Part shown: positions 1 to 5,616 of the stretch, piece by piece | Position numbering within the stretch: position 1 is the first letter of the stretch | Layout of the letters: each line of letters begins with the position of its first letter | Assembly (NCBI GenBank): GCA_015661535.1 | Contig: DQVY01000050.1 | Span: 1-5,632 of the forward strand | Origin: Sulfurovum sp. | Lineage (GTDB): Bacteria; Campylobacterota; Campylobacteria; Campylobacterales; Sulfurovaceae | Reading direction: 5' to 3' | Length of the DNA: 5,632 bases | Translations under genes and position numbers: made by a program | Notes under the pieces: model-generated | Told to the model about the DNA's origin: nothing | What the model saw: only the letters and a program-made list of their open reading frames with translations | Database searches by the model: none

Positions 1-202
1 AATATTTTTCAAAGAATTCGCTAAACAGTTAGCTGCTTGATTGAGGTGAAATTGCGTTAGTGATTAGAATTGGCGAAATATGTACTGAATGGTTTTGAAG
101 GGTTTGCTTTAGTGGATAGTTTTAAATGATTCAGATGCGATAATGATTGACACCTAGTGATTAGGATTGACTTGTATTTCTGGTGTAGTAGGAGTTTTTG
201 AA
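1..202. other. Non-coding stretch downstream of tRNA-Phe
   Basis: I see no supportable gene here. All three plus-strand frames hit stops within the first 40 bases, and the only longer minus-strand frame starts inside the tRNA gene. The stretch is AT-rich and holds two imperfect copies of a 16-base string beginning TAGTGATTAG (58-73 and 155-170, 14 of 16 bases equal). The second copy lies within a small CCTA/TAGG inverted repeat (153-165). No convincing T-tract terminator for the tRNA transcript is visible. Confidence 0.6.
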
Positions 203-278
203 TGGTGGCGCCAGACGGAATCGAACCGCCGACACAAGGATTTTCAATCCTTTGCTCTACCAACTGAGCTATGGAGCC
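203..278 (-). tRNA. tRNA-Phe (anticodon GAA)
   Basis: This gene reads phenylalanine codons UUC and UUU. Read on the minus strand it folds into a full 76-nt cloverleaf with an encoded CCA end (203-205). The parts in order are acceptor GGCTCCA, D arm GCTC/GAGC with an AGTTGGTA loop, anticodon stem AAGGA/TCCTT with loop TTGAAAA (anticodon at 243-245), 5-nt variable loop GTGTC, and T arm GGCGG/CCGTC with loop TTCGATT. One oddity is the acceptor stem: its 3' strand is TGGCGCC, so U4 faces C69 while the other six pairs are sound. A perfect stem would need A69. The gene lies in the same direction as murD but has its own promoter-like box and is separated from murD by a terminator-like hairpin, so it is probably transcribed alone. 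Confidence 0.97.
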
Positions 279-282
279 ACGA

Positions 283-307
283 CTTAAAGACAGGATGTCT
301 GTTTAAG
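283..307 (-). other. Hairpin in the tRNA-Phe precursor leader
   Basis: CTTAAAGACA (283-292) is complementary to TGTC (296-299) plus TTTAAG (302-307), giving a 10-bp stem with a 2-nt bulge (300-301) and a 3-nt loop. It lies 4 bases upstream of the mature tRNA 5' end and begins about where the transcript from the TATAAT box at 316-321 should start. There is no T tract on either strand, so it is not an intrinsic terminator. A role in protecting or processing the precursor is inference. Confidence 0.5.
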
Positions 308-321
308 TGGATAGAATTATA
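308..321 (-). promoter_or_regulatory. Promoter -10 box for tRNA-Phe
   Basis: A perfect TATAAT hexamer is present on the minus strand at 316-321, preceded by T (TTATAAT). It predicts a transcription start near 308-309 and a leader of about 30 nt before the tRNA. No TTGACA-like -35 is found 16-18 bases upstream. That is common in Campylobacterota, where the -35 region of the main sigma factor is weakly conserved. Confidence 0.6.
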
Positions 322-334
322 ACGGCTTAACCTT

Positions 335-355
335 AAAAATCTGCTAGGATAGCAG
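335..355 (-). terminator. Putative intrinsic terminator of the mraY-murD transcript
   Basis: On the minus strand CTGCTA (355-350), loop TCC (349-347) and TAGCAG (346-341) form a perfect 6-bp hairpin followed by ATTTTT (340-335). It starts 9 bases past the murD stop codon. The stem is short and the T run has only five bases, so it may be of moderate strength. Its position between murD and the tRNA promoter fits a transcription end point. Confidence 0.55.
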
Positions 356-363
356 GGAAAGCG

Positions 364-1569
364 TTATTTTTTTAAATTTTTTACCAAATCCATAAATGTT
401 TCTCCTCTGTGTTTGTATGAGTTGAACTGGTCAAAGCTTGCTGCAGCAGGAGAGAGTAGGGCTACCTCTTCTTTGGAAAATTTTGAATCAATGTGTGTAA
501 TGGCATTTTGAATGTTCTGAGATGCTATGGCTTTGACATTGTGTTTTTTTGCAAGGGCCAAGAGCTTTTCATTGTTAGCACCGATGGTATAAAGCATGAT
601 ATTGAGTGTTTCCAAGAGTATAAAAAGAGGTGTGAGGTCTACGCCTTTGTCATCACCACCAAGGATGAGGTGAATAGGTCTGTCCGCATAGCCTTTGACC
701 GCCTGTATCGCAGCATCCAGGTTGGTGGCTTTGGAGTCATTGACCCAGAGTCTGCCTTGGGCATCAAAAAACTCTTCTTGTCTGTGGGCGTCACGGGTGA
801 AGTTGTTGAGCAGGGCATAGTCTGCTTCATCGAAGAGTACCCTTGTCATAGCAAGAGAGAGCAGGGCATCTTGTAAAAAAGCACCTTTATAGTTGAGTTT
901 TGAGGCATCCAGGTTAAAGTACTCAGAGACAAATTCATCGCTGTCATACTCTACTACGTAGGCATGGGTTTTGGGTACCTTTAAGCCTTTAGGAATAAGC
1001 GCCAGTTCTCCCTCTTTCATAGTAAGAAGAGGACGAAGTTTGTCTGCGGCATAGGCTTCTTCTGTCCCATGCCAGTCTAAATGGTCTGGTGTGATGGGCA
1101 AAAGCAGATACATATTGGGTGAAGCTACATGTGTATGGTGCAGTGCAAAAGAGGAGCTTTCAAGTACCCAAATAGCAGCATCGGTACTTAACTCTGCTAG
1201 AGGGGTACCGATGTTGCCCCCACTGACTGCCCCGCGGTGTTCTAAAATATGGGTGAGCATCTGCGTGGTCGTGGTTTTTCCGTTTGTACCGGAGATCCAA
1301 ATACTAAAAGGCATCTCTTTGGCAAAGTAGTCATACTCACTGAGAAGGTTTTTTGCACTTTTGATAAGAGGATGATTAGGCTTTAAACTGGGAGTCGTGA
1401 CTTCCAGCTGACTTTCATCGGGGTTGAAAAGTGAAGAGGGTTTGATGGTGTTGTTATCAGCATCTGTATAGGTTTCTGTGCAGTTGTCATCAAAAAAGGT
1501 ACAACCTCCACCCAGTTTTTTAGCGATAGCCTTAGTGGTGAGACCGTAGCCAAAGAGTGTAGGCTTCAT
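364..1569 (-). CDS. murD: UDP-N-acetylmuramoyl-L-alanine--D-glutamate ligase MurD
   Basis: This is a cytoplasmic Mur ligase that adds D-glutamate to UDP-MurNAc-L-Ala, using ATP, in peptidoglycan precursor synthesis. Numbered from the start chosen here (401 aa), the visible features are a short N-terminal nucleotide-sugar domain (FGYG near 5-9), the ATP P-loop SGTNGKTTTT (93-102), GGNIG (117-121), ESSSF (137-141, for the usual E-x-SSF), DHLDWH (162-167), K177 at the place of the carbamylated lysine, HRQEEF (262-267), NDSKATN (277-283), GGDDKG (304-309), LSPAAASFDQF (372-382) and HRGETF (387-392). It is shorter than E. coli MurD (438 aa), as I recall for Campylobacterota. An in-frame ATG at 1581 would add four residues (MEFF), but it has no ribosome binding site and abuts tandem repeats. 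The ATG at 1569 has a GGA seven bases upstream and gives the expected N-terminus. The gene lies 81 bp downstream of mraY and is probably co-transcribed with it. Confidence 0.95.
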   Translation of the reverse strand: MKPTLFGYGLTTKAIAKKLGGGCTFFDDNCTETYTDADNNTIKPSSLFNPDESQLEVTTPSLKPNHPLIKSAKNLLSEYDYFAKEMPFSIWISGTNGKTTTTQMLTHILEHRGAVSGGNIGTPLAELSTDAAIWVLESSSFALHHTHVASPNMYLLLPITPDHLDWHGTEEAYAADKLRPLLTMKEGELALIPKGLKVPKTHAYVVEYDSDEFVSEYFNLDASKLNYKGAFLQDALLSLAMTRVLFDEADYALLNNFTRDAHRQEEFFDAQGRLWVNDSKATNLDAAIQAVKGYADRPIHLILGGDDKGVDLTPLFILLETLNIMLYTIGANNEKLLALAKKHNVKAIASQNIQNAITHIDSKFSKEEVALLSPAAASFDQFNSYKHRGETFMDLVKNLKK

Positions 1570-1587
1570 GAAAAATTCCATTTTTCA

Positions 1588-1622
1588 AATGAGTAATGAG
1601 TACTGAATAATGAGTAATGTGA
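1588..1622. repeat. Heptanucleotide tandem repeats (AATGAGT) between murD and mraY
   Basis: On the plus strand five consecutive 7-base units read AATGAGT, AATGAGT, ACTGAAT, AATGAGT and AATGTGA. Three are identical and two carry two mismatches each. They fill half of the gap between the mraY stop and the murD start, so in the mraY-murD mRNA they read as ACTCATT units just upstream of murD. The unit is not a multiple of three and is non-coding here. Copy number may vary between strains. Confidence 0.8.
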
Positions 1623-1650
1623 TCGATACATAATTAACCTTCTTTCATTG

Positions 1651-2709
1651 TTATCTGAACTTAAAAGAGATAAGTGCAAGAATATTTGCAATGAATGCGA
1701 TCATCCAAAAGCGCACGATGATCTTATTTTCTGCCCACTGTTTGAGTTCGTAGTGATGGTGTATGGGTGCCATGAGGAAGATGCGTTTTCCCCGCAGCTT
1801 ATAAGAACCTACCTGTAATATGACAGAAATGGTTTCTACCACAAAGACAAGACCTATGAGAATAAGAAGCACCTCGCTCTTTCCTAAAATCGCCAAGTAG
1901 GCAATAAACCCGCCAATGGCAAGACTGCCTGTGTCTCCCATGAAGACTTCTGCAGGGTAACAGTTGTACCATAAAAAGCCAAGTAATCCTCCGGAAAAGG
2001 CAAGGGCTAAAATAGTTACTTCTCCTACACCTTTGATGTTGGGTACAAGTAGGTATTGGGAAAAGATGGCATGTCCTGTCACATAGATAATCGCTGCAAG
2101 GGTACTCAAAGCAATAATGGAAGGTACTGTGGCAAGTCCGTCAAGGCCGTCGGTAAGGTTGACGGCATTGGTAGTGGCTAAAAAGACCAGTACCCAGAAT
2201 GGAATGGCAGCATAGCCTAAGTCAAAAAGAGGTGTTTTCAAAAAAGGTACATAAAATTCTGTAGGAAAGCCGGTATAAAGAAGTATGCCTGTAGCAAGTG
2301 TCGCCACAAAAGCCTGTAAAAGCATTTTTCCTTTTGGGGTCAAGCCTTCGAGGTTGTCTCCGGCTATGACTTTTCCGAGGTCATCTTTAAAGCCGACCAG
2401 TGCGAATCCGACGATGGTGATGATGCCACCCCAAATATAAAGGTTACTCAGGTCAACTGTGATGATCGCCGCAATAAGGGTCGCAGTAATGAAGATGGCA
2501 CCACCCATGGTAGGGGTGTGCTGTTTCCCTTCATGTGCAGGGACATATTTGCTAATGGGTTGGTTGGCATTTTTTGCCAAGGCCCAGGCAAGATATTTCG
2601 GCATGGCAAAAAGCGTGATGACAAAGGCAATGAAAAATGCGATCCCGGCACGTACAGAGATGTATCCAAAGAGGTTAATATCTAAAAGTTGAGAGAGTTC
2701 ATATAGCAT
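1651..2709 (-). CDS. mraY: Phospho-N-acetylmuramoyl-pentapeptide-transferase MraY
   Basis: This integral inner-membrane enzyme transfers phospho-MurNAc-pentapeptide from UDP to undecaprenyl phosphate, making lipid I, the first membrane step of peptidoglycan synthesis. It has 352 aa, normal for the family, and about ten hydrophobic segments. Family motifs in order are HTPTMGG (64-70), the metal/substrate aspartates in GFKDD (106-110), NLTDGLDGLA (184-193), MGDTGSLAIGG (257-267) with the catalytic-site Asp259, and the histidine triad in APIHHHYE (314-321). The start at 2709 is supported by a GGGA about ten bases upstream and by the typical N-terminus ending in a first membrane helix at 21-35. 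It is the first gene of a minus-strand unit with murD, divergent from gpmI. Confidence 0.97.
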   Translation of the reverse strand: MLYELSQLLDINLFGYISVRAGIAFFIAFVITLFAMPKYLAWALAKNANQPISKYVPAHEGKQHTPTMGGAIFITATLIAAIITVDLSNLYIWGGIITIVGFALVGFKDDLGKVIAGDNLEGLTPKGKMLLQAFVATLATGILLYTGFPTEFYVPFLKTPLFDLGYAAIPFWVLVFLATTNAVNLTDGLDGLATVPSIIALSTLAAIIYVTGHAIFSQYLLVPNIKGVGEVTILALAFSGGLLGFLWYNCYPAEVFMGDTGSLAIGGFIAYLAILGKSEVLLILIGLVFVVETISVILQVGSYKLRGKRIFLMAPIHHHYELKQWAENKIIVRFWMIAFIANILALISFKFR

Positions 2710-2783
2710 AGGTTTTTGGTCCCTTTAGGTTTAAGAAAGTTTATTTTACTATTATTTCAATAAAATATACGAAGAGGTGTTCT
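2710..2783. promoter_or_regulatory. Divergent promoter region between mraY and gpmI
   Basis: This 74-bp AT-rich gap must carry the start signals for both directions. For gpmI there is TATTAT (2750-2755, one mismatch to TATAAT), predicting a start near 2762, and a good ribosome binding site AAGAGG (2772-2777) six bases before the ATG. For mraY the minus strand has TATATT (2769-2764) and TAAAAT (2748-2743) as candidate -10 boxes, with GGGA (2723-2720) as the binding site. No clear -35 boxes are seen, so the exact promoters are uncertain. The boxes interleave closely, so the two promoters may compete. Confidence 0.45.
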
Positions 2784-4265
2784 ATGCAGCGTCAAAAAAC
2801 AATTTTAATTATTACCGATGGTATTGGCTGTAAACCGGACAGTACCTGTAATGCCTTTAAAGATGCAGTAAAACCGACCTATGATCGCCTCTTTGAAAGT
2901 GCACCCAGAGCCTTGATCTCAACCCATGGTTTAAGTGTAGGTTTGCCTGAAGGGCAAATGGGAAACTCTGAAGTGGGGCATATGACCATTGGCTCAGGCC
3001 GTATTTTGTATCAAGACCTTGTCAAGATCTCTTTGGCGCTTGAAGATGGCAGTATTGAAGAGAACGAAGCGCTCAACAGAACACTTGCAAAGAGTGAACG
3101 TGTGCATTTGATCGGACTTTTGAGTGACGGAGGGGTGCATTCACACATTGAACATACCATAGGCTTGGCAAAATTAGCCAAAAGTAGAGGCAAAAAAGTG
3201 TTTTTGCATCTTATTACAGATGGTAGAGATGTAAGCCCGACGTCAGCAAAAACGTATGTAGAGCAAATAGAAGCAATTTGTGATGAAAGTATTGTCATAG
3301 CGACCATCGGGGGGCGTTTTTTCACGATGGACAGAGATAACCGTTGGGAAAGGGTAGAAAAAGGCTACCGTGCCATAGCCCAGGCAGAACCTTCTAGTAC
3401 ATTTTCTCCTTTGGCTTACATTGATGCTTCGTATGCGAAAAATGAGTTAGATGAGTTCATGGAGCCGGTGGCTTTTAGCGGCTATACAGGGTTACAGGAA
3501 AATGACGTGGTCATCGTGACCAATTTCCGTTCAGACAGAGTACGGGAGATCACGGAAGCTTTGGGCGATGAGCATTTTGATGCTTTTGATCGTGTAGCTG
3601 TCCCGCTTCATATTGCCACGATGACAAAATATGATGCTTCTTTCTCTTACCCTATTCTTTTCCCTAAAGTAGCACCTAAACATACTTTGGCAGAAGTCAT
3701 CGCTGATGCAGGTTTAAAACAATTGCACACTGCAGAGACAGAAAAGTATGCCCATGTGACCTTTTTTTTCAATGGCGGTATAGAAGAACCTTATATAGGG
3801 GAGAGCAGGGTGCTCATCCCCAGTCCCAATGTAAAAACCTATGACATGCAGCCTGAAATGTCAGCACCTCAGGTAGGGGAGGCCGTGCGTACGGCGATGC
3901 AGGCCTCTTATGACTTTATAGTGGTGAACTTTGCCAATGGTGACATGGTAGGGCATACGGGTAATTATGAAGCAGCGCGTGAAGCCGTGAATGCGGTGGA
4001 CAAAGAATTAGGCTTGATCATTGAAGAAGCCAAGAGAGAGGGCTATGCCATAGTCTTGACCTCAGACCATGGGAATTGTGAAGAGATGAAAGATGCAGAG
4101 GGTCATACCCTGACCAATCACACGGTAGGTGAAGTATGGTGTTTTGTGCTGGCAGAGGGTGTCGATGCAATTAAAGAAGGCTGTGGACTGAACAATGTTG
4201 CACCTACCGTACTGAAACTTATGGGGCTTGATGTTCCTGCAGAGATGGATGCCCCACTGATATAA
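2784..4265 (+). CDS. gpmI: 2,3-bisphosphoglycerate-independent phosphoglycerate mutase
   Basis: This cytoplasmic, metal (usually Mn)-dependent enzyme interconverts 3- and 2-phosphoglycerate in glycolysis and gluconeogenesis. It belongs to the alkaline phosphatase superfamily. The 493 aa fit the family (about 490-515). Visible active-site features are Asp12 in ITDGIG, the phosphoserine Ser62 in QMGNSEVGH (58-66), SDGGVHSH (114-121), DGRD (146-149), GRFFTMDRD (177-185) with RW (187-188), NFRSDRVRE (247-255), Lys321 and the FFFNGG stretch (327-332), Asp387 and His391 in NGDMVGHTG (385-393), SDHGN (427-431) and His446 in TNHT. All expected metal and substrate ligands are present. The start has a strong AAGAGG ribosome binding site. 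The gene is divergent from mraY, and the next gene has its own promoter, so gpmI may be monocistronic, though I find no clear terminator after it. Confidence 0.97.
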   Translation: MQRQKTILIITDGIGCKPDSTCNAFKDAVKPTYDRLFESAPRALISTHGLSVGLPEGQMGNSEVGHMTIGSGRILYQDLVKISLALEDGSIEENEALNRTLAKSERVHLIGLLSDGGVHSHIEHTIGLAKLAKSRGKKVFLHLITDGRDVSPTSAKTYVEQIEAICDESIVIATIGGRFFTMDRDNRWERVEKGYRAIAQAEPSSTFSPLAYIDASYAKNELDEFMEPVAFSGYTGLQENDVVIVTNFRSDRVREITEALGDEHFDAFDRVAVPLHIATMTKYDASFSYPILFPKVAPKHTLAEVIADAGLKQLHTAETEKYAHVTFFFNGGIEEPYIGESRVLIPSPNVKTYDMQPEMSAPQVGEAVRTAMQASYDFIVVNFANGDMVGHTGNYEAAREAVNAVDKELGLIIEEAKREGYAIVLTSDHGNCEEMKDAEGHTLTNHTVGEVWCFVLAEGVDAIKEGCGLNNVAPTVLKLMGLDVPAEMDAPLI

Positions 4266-4307
4266 GTCCAAATCTCGATATAGAGAAATTTGCAATAAGC
4301 TCAAAAT

Positions 4308-4336
4308 TTGACTAAATCTTTTTTTCATTGTATGAT
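4308..4336 (+). promoter_or_regulatory. Sigma-70-type promoter for the TerB-like gene
   Basis: TTGACT (4308-4313) and TATGAT (4331-4336) are separated by exactly 17 bases. Each hexamer has one mismatch to the TTGACA/TATAAT consensus. The predicted start is near 4343, giving a leader of about 50 nt. A T7 run (4319-4325) lies in the spacer. A recognisable -35 box is less usual in Campylobacterota, and this is the best two-box match in the window. Confidence 0.6.
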
Positions 4337-4357
4337 AGAAGAATGAATTTATAAGCA

Positions 4358-4396
4358 AAGGAATATCTTTCCTTATATGATGGAGAAGAAGTAATG
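4358..4396 (+). promoter_or_regulatory. Structured leader with mini-ORF overlapping the next start codon
   Basis: AAGGAA (4358-4363) and TTCCTT (4369-4374) form a 6-bp hairpin with a 5-nt loop. The left arm is itself Shine-Dalgarno-like. Directly after it, ATG at 4377 opens a five-codon frame (MMEKK) that stops at TAA 4392-4394, sharing its last A with the ATG of the next gene (TAATG). The main gene's own binding site GGAG (4382-4385) lies inside the mini-ORF. The arrangement is seen directly. That it controls or couples translation is inference. Confidence 0.4.
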
Positions 4397-4732
4397 GAAA
4401 AGAAAATAAAAAAGTCTGTAGGCATACTGCTTGCGCATATCATTAAAGTAGACCATAGAGATATAGAAAAGTCCGTACCCTTGTTTTGTGAGCTTATGGG
4501 ACAAAACTTTGAGTGTACAGATGAAGAGGTAAGGGAGTTTCTTTATGATATCATGGACAAAGAGTATGATCTGGATGAGCATATAGCTGTTATCAATGAA
4601 GCTTTATGTAACGACAAACTTTCAAAATACCATGTGTTGGAACAATTAAACCATGTCATCTACTCCGATAAGATCACCCCACAGGACTATAAAATTTTTG
4701 AAGAGATCAAAAATAAACTTTTTGCGTGTTAA
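4394..4732 (+). CDS. Small TerB-like (COG4103-type) hypothetical protein
   Basis: This is a 112-aa protein, probably soluble and almost wholly alpha-helical, with no signal peptide or membrane segment. After a lysine-rich start (MEKKIKK) the sequence resembles TerB-like domains as found in COG4103. It has a first helix ending in IIKVDHRD (17-24, where such proteins often have an acidic ADG-type turn), a central charged part rich in Asp and Glu (42-63), an NEAL segment (68-71) and a second VIYSDKITPQD turn (88-98) before the last helix. The two turns repeat the internal symmetry of TerB folds. The fold call is by eye, and biochemical function is unknown. TerB relatives are linked to tellurite and stress responses, but nothing here shows such a role. 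Start at 4394: GGAG eight bases upstream. It has its own promoter and lies 58 bp before fabG in the same direction. Confidence 0.7.
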   Translation: MEKKIKKSVGILLAHIIKVDHRDIEKSVPLFCELMGQNFECTDEEVREFLYDIMDKEYDLDEHIAVINEALCNDKLSKYHVLEQLNHVIYSDKITPQDYKIFEEIKNKLFAC

Positions 4733-4748
4733 TTCTAAACAGCTACAT

Positions 4749-4777
4749 GATACAATGCTTCACATAGTTTATATAAT
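4749..4777 (+). promoter_or_regulatory. Possible fabG promoter
   Basis: Two candidate -10 boxes precede fabG: TACAAT (4751-4756), predicting a start near 4763, and a perfect TATAAT (4772-4777). The second would start transcription near 4784, inside the ribosome binding site, leaving almost no leader, so the first may be the working one. No good -35 is seen for either. fabG may also be read through from the upstream gene. Confidence 0.3.
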
Positions 4778-4790
4778 TTAAAGGGTCAAG

Positions 4791-5534
4791 ATGAAATTTA
4801 CAGGGAACAACGTTTTAGTGACAGGCGCAAGCAGGGGCATAGGTGCAGAAATAGCCAAAGGTTTGGCTGAAATGGGGCTAAAGGTCTGGGTGAACTTTCG
4901 TTCGAGTGAAGCAGAGGCAAATGCTGTCAAAGCAGCGATTGAAGCTGCAGGCGGCAAAGCTGAGGTCATTGGTTTTGATGTCAGTGATGAAGATGCTTTT
5001 GTTGCTGCTATGAAGAGTATCATTACAGAAGATGGTGAACTGGCTTACCTTGTAAATAATGCAGGTATCACAAATGACAAGTTGGCTCTGCGTATGAAAA
5101 CAGAAGACTTTATGTCAGTGATCGAAGCTAATCTTAAATCTACATTTATCGGTTGTCGTGAGTCTCTTAAAGTGATGCGTAAAAAACGTTTTGGTTCTGT
5201 GGTGAATATTGCTTCTATCGTAGGGGAAACAGGTAATGCAGGACAGACAAATTATGCTGCATCAAAAGGCGGGGTGATCGCTATGACCAAGTCATTTGCC
5301 AGTGAAGCAGCGACATCAGGCATACGTTATAATACGATCACCCCAGGGTTTATCGCTACAGAGATGACAGATGTACTTAAAGATGATGTCAAAGATGCCT
5401 TTACTGCAAAGATTCCTATGGGAAGATTTGGTTACCCTTCAGAAGTAGCAGGTGCGGTAGCCTTTTTGCTTTCTGACCACTCTTCATACATTACAGGTGA
5501 GACGCTGAAAGTCAACGGCGGGATGTTTATGTGA
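4791..5534 (+). CDS. fabG: 3-oxoacyl-[acyl-carrier-protein] reductase FabG
   Basis: This cytoplasmic short-chain dehydrogenase/reductase carries out the NADPH-dependent reduction of 3-oxoacyl-ACP to 3-hydroxyacyl-ACP in each round of type II fatty acid synthesis. The 247 aa are the usual length. Visible are the Rossmann nucleotide-binding motif TGASRGIG (11-18), Asp63 before the adenine site, NNAG (89-92), the catalytic tetrad Asn114, Ser142, Tyr155 and Lys159 (YAASK), and the PGFIATEM segment (185-192) of the FabG substrate loop. The C-terminus ends in the typical VNGGMFM. The start is set by AAAGGG five bases upstream. Several SDR enzymes look alike, but full-length agreement with FabG and the probable acpP downstream favour this call. 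Confidence 0.94.
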   Translation: MKFTGNNVLVTGASRGIGAEIAKGLAEMGLKVWVNFRSSEAEANAVKAAIEAAGGKAEVIGFDVSDEDAFVAAMKSIITEDGELAYLVNNAGITNDKLALRMKTEDFMSVIEANLKSTFIGCRESLKVMRKKRFGSVVNIASIVGETGNAGQTNYAASKGGVIAMTKSFASEAATSGIRYNTITPGFIATEMTDVLKDDVKDAFTAKIPMGRFGYPSEVAGAVAFLLSDHSSYITGETLKVNGGMFM

Positions 5535-5576
5535 GAACCGTTAAGTAAACGTGAACAGTTTCACGTTTATAGGTTC
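5535..5576 (+). other. Large inverted repeat after fabG (hairpin or palindromic operator)
   Basis: TAAACGTGAA (5546-5555) and TTCACGTTTA (5560-5569) are perfect 10-bp arms around the 4-nt loop CAGT. Outside them GAACC (5535-5539) pairs with GGTTC (5572-5576), extending the structure across an internal loop of 6 and 2 nt. It begins directly after the fabG stop. The nearest T run (5592-5598) starts 15 bases beyond, too far for a standard intrinsic terminator. It may be an mRNA stem that shapes the fabG-acpP transcript, or a DNA operator: the core GTGA-N6-TCAC with flanking AAA and TTT resembles a CRP-family site. Confidence 0.6.
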
Positions 5577-5591
5577 GATGAATCTTATTTC

Positions 5592-5616
5592 TTTTTTTGA
5601 TACTGTTTAATAAAAT
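5592..5616 (+). promoter_or_regulatory. Possible promoter of the gene after fabG (acpP expected)
   Basis: A T7 run (5592-5598) is followed by TTTAATAAAAT, containing a -10-like TAAAAT at 5611-5616 with a predicted start near 5623. T-rich sequence upstream of an AT-rich -10 is the usual look of Campylobacterota promoters. In related genomes acpP follows fabG, but its coding region is not inside this window, so the target is inferred. Confidence 0.35.

Noticed and set aside
58..170. The two TAGTGATTAG copies as attachment sites or remains of an element integrated at the tRNA
   Set aside because: They do not match the tRNA 3' end, no integrase or tRNA fragment is present, and 16 bases with two mismatches in AT-rich DNA is weak evidence.
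57..263. Minus-strand 68-codon open frame
   Set aside because: It starts inside the tRNA-Phe gene, has no binding site and its translation resembles no protein I recognise. It is a by-product of the tRNA sequence.
493..876. Plus-strand 127-codon open frame antisense to murD
   Set aside because: murD on the opposite strand has all family motifs across this stretch. The plus-strand frame has no clear binding site or recognisable domain and is a shadow.
1588..1622. The AATGAGT array as a CRISPR or an iteron-type origin
   Set aside because: There are no spacers between the units, they are only 7 bases long, and no cas or replication-initiator gene is nearby.
4271..4325. Intrinsic terminator after gpmI, formed by TCTC/GAGA or AAATTTG/CAAAATTT with the T7 run
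   Set aside because: The first stem has only 4 bp and lies over 30 bases before the T run. The second is imperfect, purely AT-rich and also too far from it. The T7 run falls in the spacer of the next promoter.
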